DNA of 61,060 nucleotides from Burkholderiales bacterium Ga0077543 (GTDB lineage Bacteria; Pseudomonadota; Gammaproteobacteria; Burkholderiales; Burkholderiaceae_C): NCBI GenBank assembly GCA_001464055.1, contig LNET01000093.1, positions 1 to 61,060 on the forward strand, read 5' to 3'. Shown here in pieces: positions 48,891 through 57,624 of this stretch. The translations under genes and the position numbers were made by a program. The notes under the pieces are model-generated. The model did not search any database and was not told where the DNA came from. It saw nothing but the letters and a program-made list of their open reading frames with translations. Each line of letters begins with the position of its first letter. The stretch's first letter is position 1.

Positions 48891-50351
48891 TCAGTCGGCC
48901 TGGAGTGGCAGGGGAATCTGGGCCTCGCCGATCTCAGGCCGCAGCCTGCCCGCCGCTTCGCTGATCCGCTGCAGGTAGCGCGGACCCAACCTGGCCGCCA
49001 CGGCGGGGCCATTGGCCTTCCGACCACCGAGCGCAGTTCGCATCACACTGAGCACCACCGACTCGACGCTGCTGGGCGCGAAGCGATTGGCGCCCTCGCG
49101 CAACGCGTTGCGGTGGGTGAGACGCTTGCCGCGTTCGGCGAGATGGGACGCCATGGTCTCGACCTTCTGGATGGCCGCCAGGTGCCGGGCCTCCTCCGCT
49201 GCGGCATTCCGGCGGGCGGTGGCTTCGCGCACGGGCACATACAGGTCTCGATGCTTGGCCAAAGTGGCCAAGTCGACGCGCAGTGCTCTAGCCACGTCTG
49301 TCACCGAACGCTCCTCAGTCACTGCCAGAGCCAGCGCAGACCGAATCGCCTCGTGGTCTACAGGATCGCGACGGCGCCTGACCCGCGATGGCGCCAGCCC
49401 GGCCGCACCGGGCGATGCCACCACACGTCCCTGCAGAAGTTCTGCAAGATCCACCTCTTCCACAGCGCAGATGTCGAGCAGCTGCTCGAAGCTGAGGCGC
49501 CACTCCTCGTTCTTCAGCCATTGCGTCAGAACCGACTTCGGCGCCCCGGCCCGAAACGCGAGGCTGCTCACGGCCCCCCGCCCTGAGCACAGCGCCCGTA
49601 CCGCGGTTCGGACGGGCGCAGGGCCAGAGCGCTCGATGGACGGAAGCGCGGCCAGGACCCGAAGACACTGCTCTGCGCGCCACACCTCATCAGGACCAGC
49701 GTCCCCTGGCTCCTGTTTGCTGCAGCGATGGCCTATCGAGCCACAGCTCGCACAGACGCCGCTGAGCTTGACCCGCCCGTAGTCCGCCGCAGCCGCTCGC
49801 CCAGTGCGGCCGCACACGGGCGCCAGCAGCCGCTTCCGATGCAGCGGGCAGCAGGTCACGGGCCGCAGGCGCCACAGCAGTCGCCCGTACGGCTTCTCCC
49901 CGCTGGCCTTGTCGGCAGCGAGGCAGTCGAGACAGACCCTCTCCTCGCTGGTGATGAGGTTGCCCGTTGTCAGAAGCTCCAGGGGAAGCAGTGTGCTGAA
50001 TCGCAATCCAGTGAGGCCCGTGGCTGCCTCCATCACTCGAACCCATCGAGCGGCAGACTCATGCATGCCGACCATCTCCTTGCCGGCATGCCTGTCCCAG
50101 GCCCATCCCACCTTGTGACTGGGACACGTCGCCAGCACACCCAGCTTCTCCTCCACGCCGGGCAGCACATGCGATACGACCTGCCTGGGCGACAGGCGCT
50201 GCTCGTAGCTCAACGTCAGCAGATGGCTGAAGAGGGATTCCACTTCCCCCGTCCCTGCGCCGCGCGGAGGAATGCCGTACAGCGGCGTGGCCGGAACCAC
50301 GGGCCCGTCCGCCTCTCGCCAGAGGCGGCTCGCGTTGGCTAGATCACGCAC
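48891..50351 (-). CDS. tniQ: TniQ/TnsD-type target-selection protein
   Basis: A 486-aa protein of the TniQ family, which links the TnsC ATPase to the target in Tn7-like transposition. The N-terminal TniQ domain (about 20-130: EVESLFSHLLTLSYEQRLS) is followed by zinc-binding cysteines: C140/C143 in CLDC, then CCPLHRKRL (C167, C168, H171), C180 and CASCGSIGHRC (C200, C203, C210). The C-terminal half is basic and helical with a helix-turn-helix-like stretch (VTDVARALRVDLATLAKH), so it may read DNA directly as TnsD does. The GTG start overlaps the tnsC stop by 8 bp. Its position next to tRNA-Arg suggests that gene as the target; that is inference. Confidence 0.85.
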   Translation of the reverse strand: MRDLANASRLWREADGPVVPATPLYGIPPRGAGTGEVESLFSHLLTLSYEQRLSPRQVVSHVLPGVEEKLGVLATCPSHKVGWAWDRHAGKEMVGMHESAARWVRVMEAATGLTGLRFSTLLPLELLTTGNLITSEERVCLDCLAADKASGEKPYGRLLWRLRPVTCCPLHRKRLLAPVCGRTGRAAAADYGRVKLSGVCASCGSIGHRCSKQEPGDAGPDEVWRAEQCLRVLAALPSIERSGPAPVRTAVRALCSGRGAVSSLAFRAGAPKSVLTQWLKNEEWRLSFEQLLDICAVEEVDLAELLQGRVVASPGAAGLAPSRVRRRRDPVDHEAIRSALALAVTEERSVTDVARALRVDLATLAKHRDLYVPVREATARRNAAAEEARHLAAIQKVETMASHLAERGKRLTHRNALREGANRFAPSSVESVVLSVMRTALGGRKANGPAVAARLGPRYLQRISEAAGRLRPEIGEAQIPLPLQAD

Positions 50352-51489
50352 GGCGCTGCCCCCGCTTCGGTGTCCAGAGCGCAGCAACACCGGGATCATC
50401 CAGGTCAGCCTCGCCGTAGCACGCTCCGCGCAGAGACTCCTCGCCGTCCACCATCTCCGCCTCGATCTGGTCGAGCATCTTCGGCGGCTTGAACGCACGC
50501 CGAACATCTTGCTTGCGGACTCGCTCCGACTTATGCGCCAACTGCAGCGCAGCGAGCTGCGTGACTTGCATCTTCATCAGGCCCACGGAGCCGAGTGACG
50601 CGCGCATCACGAACTGCCACGCCGCCTGAAGATTCGGAACTTCCTCGCAGGGCCAGTCTTCCTCGACGTTCTTCAGTACCTCGCGGAACGCTGCCTCGTC
50701 TTCTGTTGGACTGTCGTCCTTGGGTTGCGCAGACAGGTGGTAGCGCTTGTAGTGAAGGATCGCGCTACGCCGAGCGAGTTGGCCATACGTCGTCAGGAGC
50801 GGCGCGATCTGATAGGTGCCGACCAGCATGAGCTTGGTCTCAGCCTGGATGTCTGCCAGGCTCTTGAGCGTGTCCATCATCGCGTCGCTGGCACCGAACC
50901 GCAGCAGGTGATGCGACTCGTCGATGCCGAGCAGTCGAACACGGCGATGACGGACTTCGGCCTCCAGGAACTCGCGGCGCTGGGCAAGGCCGATCCGATC
51001 GGCGCGGACGGCGGTCAGTTCGTCGTTCGTGACCTCGGCCTTGCGCTGCTGGTCCAGAAGGACCCCACCGCACGCGGTTTGCATGCGTCGATACATGGTC
51101 CGCCAAGACAGCGATCGCTCGCCGTTGGCAGGCGCAGACACCATCGCCACCGGGACTTCATGTGGGAGGCGCACGGGCGCGAACCGCTGAACCAGACTGT
51201 GCAGGCACTTGTCGATCAGCGTGGTCTTGCCGATGCCAGTGGGGCCGATCAGGGCGATGACCTTGATGTCGTTTCCTGGCTCCATCAGTTCGTGCAGGTG
51301 CTCGACCGTCCTCAGAAGATTGGGGTGCGGGTAGGTGAGGGAAGAGAACCAGCGGAGTCGATCTGCTGCCGGCCAGGTGATCACGTCCTCACGGGTCATG
51401 CGTTCGGGAGCGGCTTGAGTCGCACTCGGCGTCGGCTTCGGCTTGGGGGTGGAGTTGTTGTCGCAGGTAGATGCGGGGTCCGTGTTCAT
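50344..51489 (-). CDS. tnsC: TnsC/TniB-type AAA+ ATPase of the transposon
   Basis: A 381-aa AAA+ regulator that bridges target selector and transposase. Walker A is GPTGIGKTTL (82-91) and Walker B is RVRLLGIDESHHLL (D190-E191); LVGTYQIAPLL and the Arg-rich segment after it fit sensor regions. An acid/Pro-rich N-terminal tail of about 35 residues is probably flexible. It lies 33 bp after tnsAB and overlaps tniQ by 8 bp, so all three are one transcript. Confidence 0.92.
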   Translation of the reverse strand: MNTDPASTCDNNSTPKPKPTPSATQAAPERMTREDVITWPAADRLRWFSSLTYPHPNLLRTVEHLHELMEPGNDIKVIALIGPTGIGKTTLIDKCLHSLVQRFAPVRLPHEVPVAMVSAPANGERSLSWRTMYRRMQTACGGVLLDQQRKAEVTNDELTAVRADRIGLAQRREFLEAEVRHRRVRLLGIDESHHLLRFGASDAMMDTLKSLADIQAETKLMLVGTYQIAPLLTTYGQLARRSAILHYKRYHLSAQPKDDSPTEDEAAFREVLKNVEEDWPCEEVPNLQAAWQFVMRASLGSVGLMKMQVTQLAALQLAHKSERVRKQDVRRAFKPPKMLDQIEAEMVDGEESLRGACYGEADLDDPGVAALWTPKRGQRRA

Positions 51490-51522
51490 GTGATTTCCTT
51501 GAATTGAGATGTGTTGCGGTGC

Positions 51523-54366
51523 TCAGCGCAGACCCAGCGTCGCGCCCGTGATGCGAAAAACGGGTTCATCGTCTTCATCTGAGAGATCGTCGGTCGGATC
51601 ATTCGCCGACTGGCCCACCGGGAGCGCGTCCAGATTGGCGCTGGCGAGAGATGCTTCATCCGAGGGCTGGGCCGTGTCATCGAGCTGATCCGGCTTTGCA
51701 GTCGGACTGGTAGGTACCGCGGCCGCCGATGGAGAAGGACTGTCGTTCGCCGCTGCCGCGCGAGGCATGGCCATGGCAGTCGCCCCGATGGCGCCCTGGG
51801 CCTCATAGAGCCTTTTCACCTCGACTTGCTGCATGGCGATCAGCGGATCGAAGTGCTCTGGCAGCAGCTTGACGGACCGGAACGACTTTCCTGCCCGCGC
51901 CTTGCCGTCCTTGCGTGCATCCTCTCGGGCTTGCTTGCTGTGGGCGCGATAGGCCATCTCGACTTCATGATTGCCGCGCTCGGACAGAAAGCGCGCTGAG
52001 GTCCCGACCGCTGTGACCCAGCGGCCACCAACATGGACGTAGACCACGCTGGCGTTCCACCACTCGATCCGTACTTCGACGGAGGTCTTCGGACGTACGT
52101 TCTGGAAGGCCGGGTGCTGGTAGTAGACGCCGTACACGTTCACACCCCGGCCGCGAGTCACCACGCGTTTAGCCTTGCGCTGTGGGTGTGGCGAGGTGAG
52201 CAGCATGGCGTTCTCATCGAGGCGGACCACCATGTGCTCGCGCGCGCCGGTCTCTGCCGTGCGCCGCTCCTCGTACTCGTTGGGTGTCATTCCCAGCTCG
52301 GGGTGCACGCGGTTGGGGTGCTCCTCGAACAGGAACTTCGCGATGGCGCCATGCACCGCTGTCAGCGTCCAGCAGGCCCGGTTTGTGGGCAGCATGTCGC
52401 CGGTCCGCAGCCGGGTGCTGGTCTTCATGGACCGCGAGTTGCCCTCCAGCTCTGCCAGCACTTCCTCGGTGACAGCGCCAAAGCTGCGCTCGATCAATGC
52501 ACCGCCGCGAGGTTGACCCGGAGCGCGATAGCGGATCTCGATGCCATAGGTACGGCAGAGAAACTCGAACTCGTGGCTGTGGAACTCTTTGCCGTTGTCC
52601 ACCACGATGACCCGCGGCACCCTGTTGTACTTGGCGATGTAGGCGCGGAGCAGCAGCATCACCAACTTGGCCGACGCGGGCTCGTACATGACCACGAACG
52701 CCCGCACTTGGCGCGTGCAGCCGTCGATGGCCATCGTGAGGGTCGGCTTTCTGAGCGGCTTGGCTTGCGGGCTGACCGTCTCGATGTCGGCGATGGTGTG
52801 GTCGACGTAGAGCACGTCATGCGGCCGCAGGCCATGAGCGACATGCTCGTTGCTCAGCAGGGGCACGATGCGCGCTTGCTGGTAGGCAGCGCGCTTCCCT
52901 TCACGCGCCCGCACGCAGGTGCGTTGTTTGCACCGCCTGCTGAACGTCTGGATCGAAACCGGCTCGATCGCCGCACCGCCAGGTTCTGTGACGCCTTCCA
53001 GCGTCTTGACGTACTTCTCGTAGGCGCCCTTGGCCGTCGGCAGATCTCCGGTGTTGTAGTGGTTCTCGATGGCCTTCTGGATCAGCTCCTCGTGGACTTC
53101 CGAGAACCGCGGCTTCTTGTTTCCGCGCTTGTCCTCATCGTCGATGAGCAGTTCGACTGCCTCGATGTCGTTGGCTGCGCCTTGAATGCGCGCCCTGAAG
53201 CGATCGATGGATCGTTCCGAGAACTCGGTCTGGTTGGGATCGCGTACGGCGCGAAGGCGTCGCATCGCCTTCTCGATCTTGTGCTGCGGCGCGGCCCACA
53301 GCGTGGTCCGATCAGAGTGCAGTCGGAACGCTTCCCCCTTGGCATCCCCACGCTGATGCAGGAGGCGGATTTCGTCGACCGACTTGGTCACCACGGTGCC
53401 GAGCGAGTCCCTCAACATCACGTCCCGCTCTCCCTCCAGGAGAACGTGGTACTCGCGGTCGTAGATGGTCAGGATCGAACCCGAGCGGAGCATCAGCGTG
53501 CCCGGGATCGGGGGGGGTGGTTCCGCCGACAGCGCACCGATCTGCGCGTGGACCTGTGCGGTCGCTTCGTCCATGAAGAGCTTGACGTTGTCGGTGTCCG
53601 AGATCCGCATGGTCTCCAGAGGCACATGCACAGCCCGTTCGGCGATGGCCTTGTAGACCCAGTCGGAAGGAACCCCGTCGTTCAGCAGGGCTCGAAGCGG
53701 TACCCATCGATCCGACTCGACCCGCTCCACGACCGCCTTGCGCTGGTCGTCGGTGAGCGGCGGGCAGGACTCGCGGTAGTAGTCCTCCAGGAATCGCAGG
53801 TTTTCGACGAGCCGGTGCGGCAGTTCGCTGACCACGTGGAACTCGTAGTCCAGGCCCAGTGCCTTGTAGTGCTGCTCGGCAGGCAGGTTGCGGTAGGTGC
53901 CATCCGGGTCGCGGAAGTAGCGCTCAGGATGCTTCTGGCTGTCGGCATAGAACCGGGCGCCGTCGCGCACCTCCTTCATGCAGATCCGCTGTTCCCCGAT
54001 CACCATGAAGTCCGGCGTGTACCGAGTGCGTGTAGCCCGGCTGCCATCGGCTCTCAGGATGCTGAGGTCCACCGAGGTCGGCTGCGCGAAGTACGCCAAG
54101 ACGTCCGACGCGCACTCCAGCATCCAGGCGAGGACGCTTTCACCGCGGCGGCTCTCCAGCATCATGGTGGCGCCCATCTTGTTGCTGTAGTGGCGCACGC
54201 AGGTGCCGCCGTTGTGTGCCTGTACCGGCCGCGCGGGCCCGGTGCTCATCGTGTGCTTCACGTACTCGCGGCCCTGGACCGGCATCTGAGTACGGCGGAA
54301 GATCGAGTCGACGTGAGACAGCAGCGCTGGCGGCGCGGTCCAGGGCTGGAAGTGCCGGGGATTCAT
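51523..54366 (-). CDS. TnsA-TnsB fusion transposase of a Tn7-like element
   Basis: A 947-aa protein joining both strand-cutting activities of Tn7. Residues 60-200 form a TnsA-type nuclease: E76 (SRRGES), D119 (RYTPDF) and K131-E132-V133-R134. The rest is a TnsB-type transposase with an RNase-H fold and DDE triad D522 (VDHT), D590 (VVDNGKEF) and E626 (ALIERSFG), a Mu-type C-terminal beta region, and an acidic tail that probably meets TnsC. In E. coli TnsA and TnsB are separate. The usual ExK lysine appears as Arg (EVR). ATG 54366 is used because it overlaps a coupled mini-ORF by ATGA; an open frame continues upstream to 54474 without conserved content. Confidence 0.9.
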   Translation of the reverse strand: MNPRHFQPWTAPPALLSHVDSIFRRTQMPVQGREYVKHTMSTGPARPVQAHNGGTCVRHYSNKMGATMMLESRRGESVLAWMLECASDVLAYFAQPTSVDLSILRADGSRATRTRYTPDFMVIGEQRICMKEVRDGARFYADSQKHPERYFRDPDGTYRNLPAEQHYKALGLDYEFHVVSELPHRLVENLRFLEDYYRESCPPLTDDQRKAVVERVESDRWVPLRALLNDGVPSDWVYKAIAERAVHVPLETMRISDTDNVKLFMDEATAQVHAQIGALSAEPPPPIPGTLMLRSGSILTIYDREYHVLLEGERDVMLRDSLGTVVTKSVDEIRLLHQRGDAKGEAFRLHSDRTTLWAAPQHKIEKAMRRLRAVRDPNQTEFSERSIDRFRARIQGAANDIEAVELLIDDEDKRGNKKPRFSEVHEELIQKAIENHYNTGDLPTAKGAYEKYVKTLEGVTEPGGAAIEPVSIQTFSRRCKQRTCVRAREGKRAAYQQARIVPLLSNEHVAHGLRPHDVLYVDHTIADIETVSPQAKPLRKPTLTMAIDGCTRQVRAFVVMYEPASAKLVMLLLRAYIAKYNRVPRVIVVDNGKEFHSHEFEFLCRTYGIEIRYRAPGQPRGGALIERSFGAVTEEVLAELEGNSRSMKTSTRLRTGDMLPTNRACWTLTAVHGAIAKFLFEEHPNRVHPELGMTPNEYEERRTAETGAREHMVVRLDENAMLLTSPHPQRKAKRVVTRGRGVNVYGVYYQHPAFQNVRPKTSVEVRIEWWNASVVYVHVGGRWVTAVGTSARFLSERGNHEVEMAYRAHSKQAREDARKDGKARAGKSFRSVKLLPEHFDPLIAMQQVEVKRLYEAQGAIGATAMAMPRAAAANDSPSPSAAAVPTSPTAKPDQLDDTAQPSDEASLASANLDALPVGQSANDPTDDLSDEDDEPVFRITGATLGLR

Positions 54367-54434
54367 TGCGCACCCCCTTGGACACGGGCCTCTGCCAATG
54401 CGGCGAGGGCTGAAGTTGCATGGCTGTAGTTCAT
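54363..54434 (-). CDS. 23-residue leader ORF coupled to tnsAB
   Basis: MNYSHATSALAALAEARVQ and four more residues, then a stop that overlaps the tnsAB start as ATGA. A strong ribosome-binding site (AAAGGAAAG) lies 4 bases before its ATG, whereas tnsAB has only weak purine bases inside this ORF. This suggests that ribosomes load here and reinitiate at tnsAB, keeping transposase levels tied to leader translation. No family match is expected at this size. Confidence 0.55.
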   Translation of the reverse strand: MNYSHATSALAALAEARVQGGAQ

Positions 54435-54911
54435 GGGTCTTTCCTTTCGTTGGGCGTGAGTTCGCCCTGGCCACCTTGTTGCTTTAAGGCAGCCATCGGT
54501 CATTGACTGGGTGGGCCACGACATCTGTTGCCGCTGACCCGTTGTTCGCTCGGAAGCGAAGGTGGTGCGGGATCGGCTCTAGCCCGAGCCTGGCTTCACG
54601 ACTTCTTGGTTCATGTAGTCCTCATCGTTGCTTTTGGGGTGTGCTCCGCCCTGGCCCCCATTGAGGAGCCATGGCCAAAGCAATCAAGGAGGGCAGGTGC
54701 GCTCCCGCGCACGTGCCCAGCGCTGACGAGGCGCTTTACGGCGGGTGCGAGATGGGCTGTGCGGCAGTGGTCATCGGCTCATTCCTTTCAGCGACGACCG
54801 ATGCAACCTTGCCGGGCGTCAGAGTTCTTGTCGGCGTTTCCACAAAGAACTTAAAAACATCGATAGTGATGCGATTCAACTCACAAAAGGTATCGGAGGT
54901 ATCCTTTCAGG
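54435..54911. promoter_or_regulatory. Divergent control region between tnsAB and the DUF6471 gene
   Basis: 477 bp without a convincing larger gene. On the minus strand a sequence close to GGCCAGGGCGGAGCACACCC occurs twice (54638-54656 and 54453-54472), each 20-30 bases before an ATGAAC: the first opens a 10-codon ORF, the second the 23-codon leader. A further 12-codon ORF with an AAAGGAA site lies near 54760-54796. AAAGCAA-type motifs occur at 54470-54486, 54622-54638 (-) and 54677-54684 (+). Near the DUF6471 start, GGTATC is repeated (about 54889-54903), a possible operator. Confidence 0.5.
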
Positions 54912-55202
54912 ATGACCGCCTTACCAACTCGAACCCCACCCAGCTTCAACGGCCAAGAGCCCGAGCTCTTCGCCGTTGAAGCCACCCGGATCCTGCGAGC
55001 CGAGATGGCACGCAAGGGCTTCAGCTACAAGTCGCTGGCCGAGGCCATGAGCCGCCAGGCTGGCGAGCCCAAGGAATCGACGCAGGCCCTGACCAACAAG
55101 GTGAATCGAGGCAGGTTCTCGTTCGCCTTCTTCTTGCGGGCGTGCCGCGCGATGGGGGTGGTTCGAGTCGACCTGTCTGACCTGCTTGAAGCGAAAAACT
55201 GA
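54912..55202 (+). CDS. DUF6471 domain protein, likely small DNA-binding regulator
   Basis: A 96-aa protein. RILRAEMARKGFSYKSLAEAMS and LTNKVNRGRFSFAFFLRACRAMG fit the DUF6471 pattern, which looks like a helix-turn-helix of the Cro/XRE type. It has a ribosome-binding site-like TTTCAGG just before ATG 54912. It is read away from tnsAB and could repress the transposition operon or the restriction gene to its right; which one is unknown. Confidence 0.75.
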   Translation: MTALPTRTPPSFNGQEPELFAVEATRILRAEMARKGFSYKSLAEAMSRQAGEPKESTQALTNKVNRGRFSFAFFLRACRAMGVVRVDLSDLLEAKN

Positions 55203-55829
55203 GTTTGCTGATGCGGAACGTGGCCCGGAATGCCGCCTTCGTCACCGCAACTTCAAGCCCGTTTTGCCCTTCAGCACATGCGCTTTAAGTCCGCGTTGGC
55301 TGAAGTTTAGTAATACCCAAAAGGACAATGCAAGAAGATTTTTAATTATCTGCAAACCGTTTTTCCGTAACGACGACAAGCACTTAGCAGCGCCTACCGT
55401 ATCAGCGAAACGACTCAAGTAAATGGCCTCTCGTTACTGCGTAACGGCAGAACCAAAGTAATGCAAGCCATTGATATTCAAGAGATTCGCTCAGATGAAT
55501 CCACCGACGGCAGCGGGTCGCTGGCTCAGTTTCAGGGACAGCCGAAGAGAAGGGCTGCAGGCGGCCGGGGGCCCGTTACGCCGTAACGGCGAATCCGACA
55601 ACCAATGGGGTGGGGCGCGGCGGGCGCGGCGCGGGAGATCTCTGTGCAAAGAGCCACCCCTCAGCGCGGCTTTGCCTGCGCGTACAGTCAGTGCGGAGGT
55701 TCCGCTCGGTACACATGAGCACCGACGCGGGATCTCAACGAGTTTGACGACTGGTGCAGGTCGATCGGTACGCGGTGAGCCGGAACGGCCTGCCGAACCA
55801 GATCGCCGCGTCACTTCCCTGGGAGGGGG
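55203..55829. promoter_or_regulatory. AT-richer region with paired palindromes upstream of hsdR
   Basis: 627 bp with no supported gene. Two palindromes of the form CGTTAC-N3-GTAACG stand at 55432-55446 (centre TGC) and 55574-55588 (centre GCC, extending to a perfect 17-bp CCGTTACG-C-CGTAACGG at 55573-55589). A half site GTAACG occurs at 55367-55372. The stretch around 55290-55470 is clearly richer in A and T than the rest of the window. These look like binding sites for a dimeric regulator, but could also belong to a mobile-element end. hsdR has a GGGAGGGGG ribosome site right before its ATG. Confidence 0.55.
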
Positions 55830-57227
55830 ATGAACAAGAAGGCCCTCAGCGAAAGCGACATCTGCGACAAGTTCATCCGGCCCGCCATGCAACAGGCCGG
55901 GTGGGACGGGATGGTGCAGGTCTACCGCGAGTTCCCGCTGCGCGCCGGGCGCGTGGTCGTCCGCGGCCGCCGGGCCAAGCGTGATGCCTCGACGGTGCTC
56001 CGGGCCGACGACGCCCTGTTCTTCAAGCCCAACATTCCGCTGGCCGTCGTAGAAGCCAAGGACAACAACCACGCGATGGGCGCCGGCATGGCGCAGGCCA
56101 TCAACTACGCCCAGCTGCTGGACGTTCCTTTCAGCTTCTCCAGCAACGGCGATGGCTTCGTTTTCCGCGACGCAACGCTGGCCGACGGGGTGCTCGAACG
56201 CAACCTGGCCCTCGAAGATTTCCCGTCCCCCGCTGAGCTGTGGGCACGCTACTGCGCCTGGAAGGGCTGGACGCCCGAAGTGCGCAAGGTCACCGAGCAC
56301 GACTACGCGCCAGCCAAGACCCCGCGCTACTACCAACTCAATGCCATCAACCGCACCGTCGAGGCGGTCGCCCGAGGCCAGAACCGGGCGCTGCTGGTCA
56401 TGGCCACCGGCACCGGCAAGACCTACACCGCCTTCCAGATCATCTGGCGGCTGTGGAAGAGCGGCGCCAAGAAGCGCGTCCTGTTCCTGGCAGACCGGAA
56501 CATCCTGATCGACCAGACCATGGTCAACGACTTCCGGCCGTTCAAGGGTGCCATGGCCAAGCTCAGCCCTCACGCCAAAGGCGTGGAGGTGGTCGATGGT
56601 CAGGGCAAGACCACGTTGGAAGACGTCGACCTGGCTATCAATCGAACCATCAAGCAGGTCAACAAGAGCTACGAGATCTACCTGTCGCTGTACCAGGCCG
56701 TCAGCGGCACGGAAGAAGAACGCAACATCTACAAGCAGTTCTCGCCCGACTTCTTCGACCTCATCATCATCGACGAGTGCCACCGCGGCAGCGCCGCCGA
56801 AGACTCAGCCTGGCGCGACATCCTCAGCTACTTCGGTACCGCCACCCAGATCGGCCTGACGGCCACACCCAAGGAGACCGCCGACGTCTCCAACACCGAC
56901 TACTTCGGCGAGCCCGTCTACACCTACAGCCTGCGCCAGGGCATCGAGGACGGCTATCTGGCCCCGTACAAGGTGATCCGCGTCGACCTGGACAAGGACG
57001 CCTTCGGCTGGCGCCCGCCCGAGGGCATGACCGACAAGCTGGGCAACGTCATCGAAGACCGGGTCTATACGGGCGCGGACATGAACCGCAAACTGGTGCT
57101 GGAGCGCCGCGACGAGGTGGTGGCCGCCAAGATCACCGAATACCTGAAGGCCACCAACCGCTACGACAAGACGATCGTCTTCTGCGAAGACATCGAGCAC
57201 GCCATCCGTCGCGACAGCAGTCGATGA
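55830..57227 (+). pseudogene. hsdR: Type I restriction endonuclease R subunit, truncated
   Basis: The first 465 residues of an EcoEI-type HsdR, the ATP-driven translocating nuclease of type I restriction. The nuclease domain has [19 protein letters not shown] (PD-ExK type). The first helicase domain is complete: motif [11 protein letters not shown], motif [11 protein letters not shown], motif III GLTATP. The second RecA-like domain is just entered ([13 protein letters not shown]) and then reads RRDSSR-stop, where family members continue for some 300 residues including motifs V-VI. The break lies near 57210. Without that domain it should not translocate or cut. No hsdM or hsdS is in the window. 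Confidence 0.88.
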
Positions 57228-57451
57228 GCGAGGAGCGACGCGCGCAGCAGCTCTCCGAGGCTCGTCGGGTGAACGCTGCATACCTTGTCCTGTGGACGAA
57301 GCGTTCGGGCGGTGGCTGAAATGGCGCTCGCAACGAATGTGTTGCTCAGCCGTACTAGCAAAGTTGCTACCCGTCGGGCCAGAGGCGGTTCTGCCGGCTG
57401 CTGCGTGAGCGGGAAACTGCTTGTGAACTCCATCCCATCGCTACGTCTGAT
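57228..57451. other. Junction region after truncated hsdR
   Basis: 224 bp between the hsdR break and the IS-split gene. A short frame from 57223 to 57318 ([20 protein letters not shown]) may be a leftover of another gene; no family is recognised. A near-palindrome TAGCAAAGTTGCTA lies close to 57357. Confidence 0.35.
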
Positions 57452-57624
57452 ATGCCTAAGCCACCTCGCATGCTGAGGAACGTGCCAGAACTGGCGCGGT
57501 ATCCCTCAGTGCGGCCTTCTCTTCACGCAGTGATGCGCTCGGAAGAGCGCTGCGGCATGACACCGCATGAACTGGACGTGGCGCTCACAGAGTGGTCGGT
57601 CCCCTTGAGCGGTACATCCAGGGA
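57452..57624 (+). pseudogene. 5' part of an unknown gene split by the IS1595-family element
   Basis: From ATG 57452 (MPKPPRMLRNVPELARYPSV) to the edge of the IS. If the IS and one copy of TCCAGGGA are removed, codon GA joins T at 58678 and reading continues as DDRTCHLFFVPRAANFFVG into the right-hand part without a shift, giving a 338-aa protein. The family is unknown to me. This half alone would read 11 further codons into the IS and stop. Confidence 0.7.

Noticed and set aside
54671..54979. Plus-strand frame starting MAKAIKEGRC with a GAGGAG site
   Set aside because: It overlaps the start of the DUF6471 gene in another frame, its second half looks random, and the region is better explained as control DNA; a short peptide cannot be fully excluded.
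57617..57624. IS1595 ends placed at GGACCTG with no target duplication
   Set aside because: Shifting the boundary to CCTGATTAGCG gives perfect inverted repeats and an exact 8-bp duplication TCCAGGGA, so the earlier placement was wrong.
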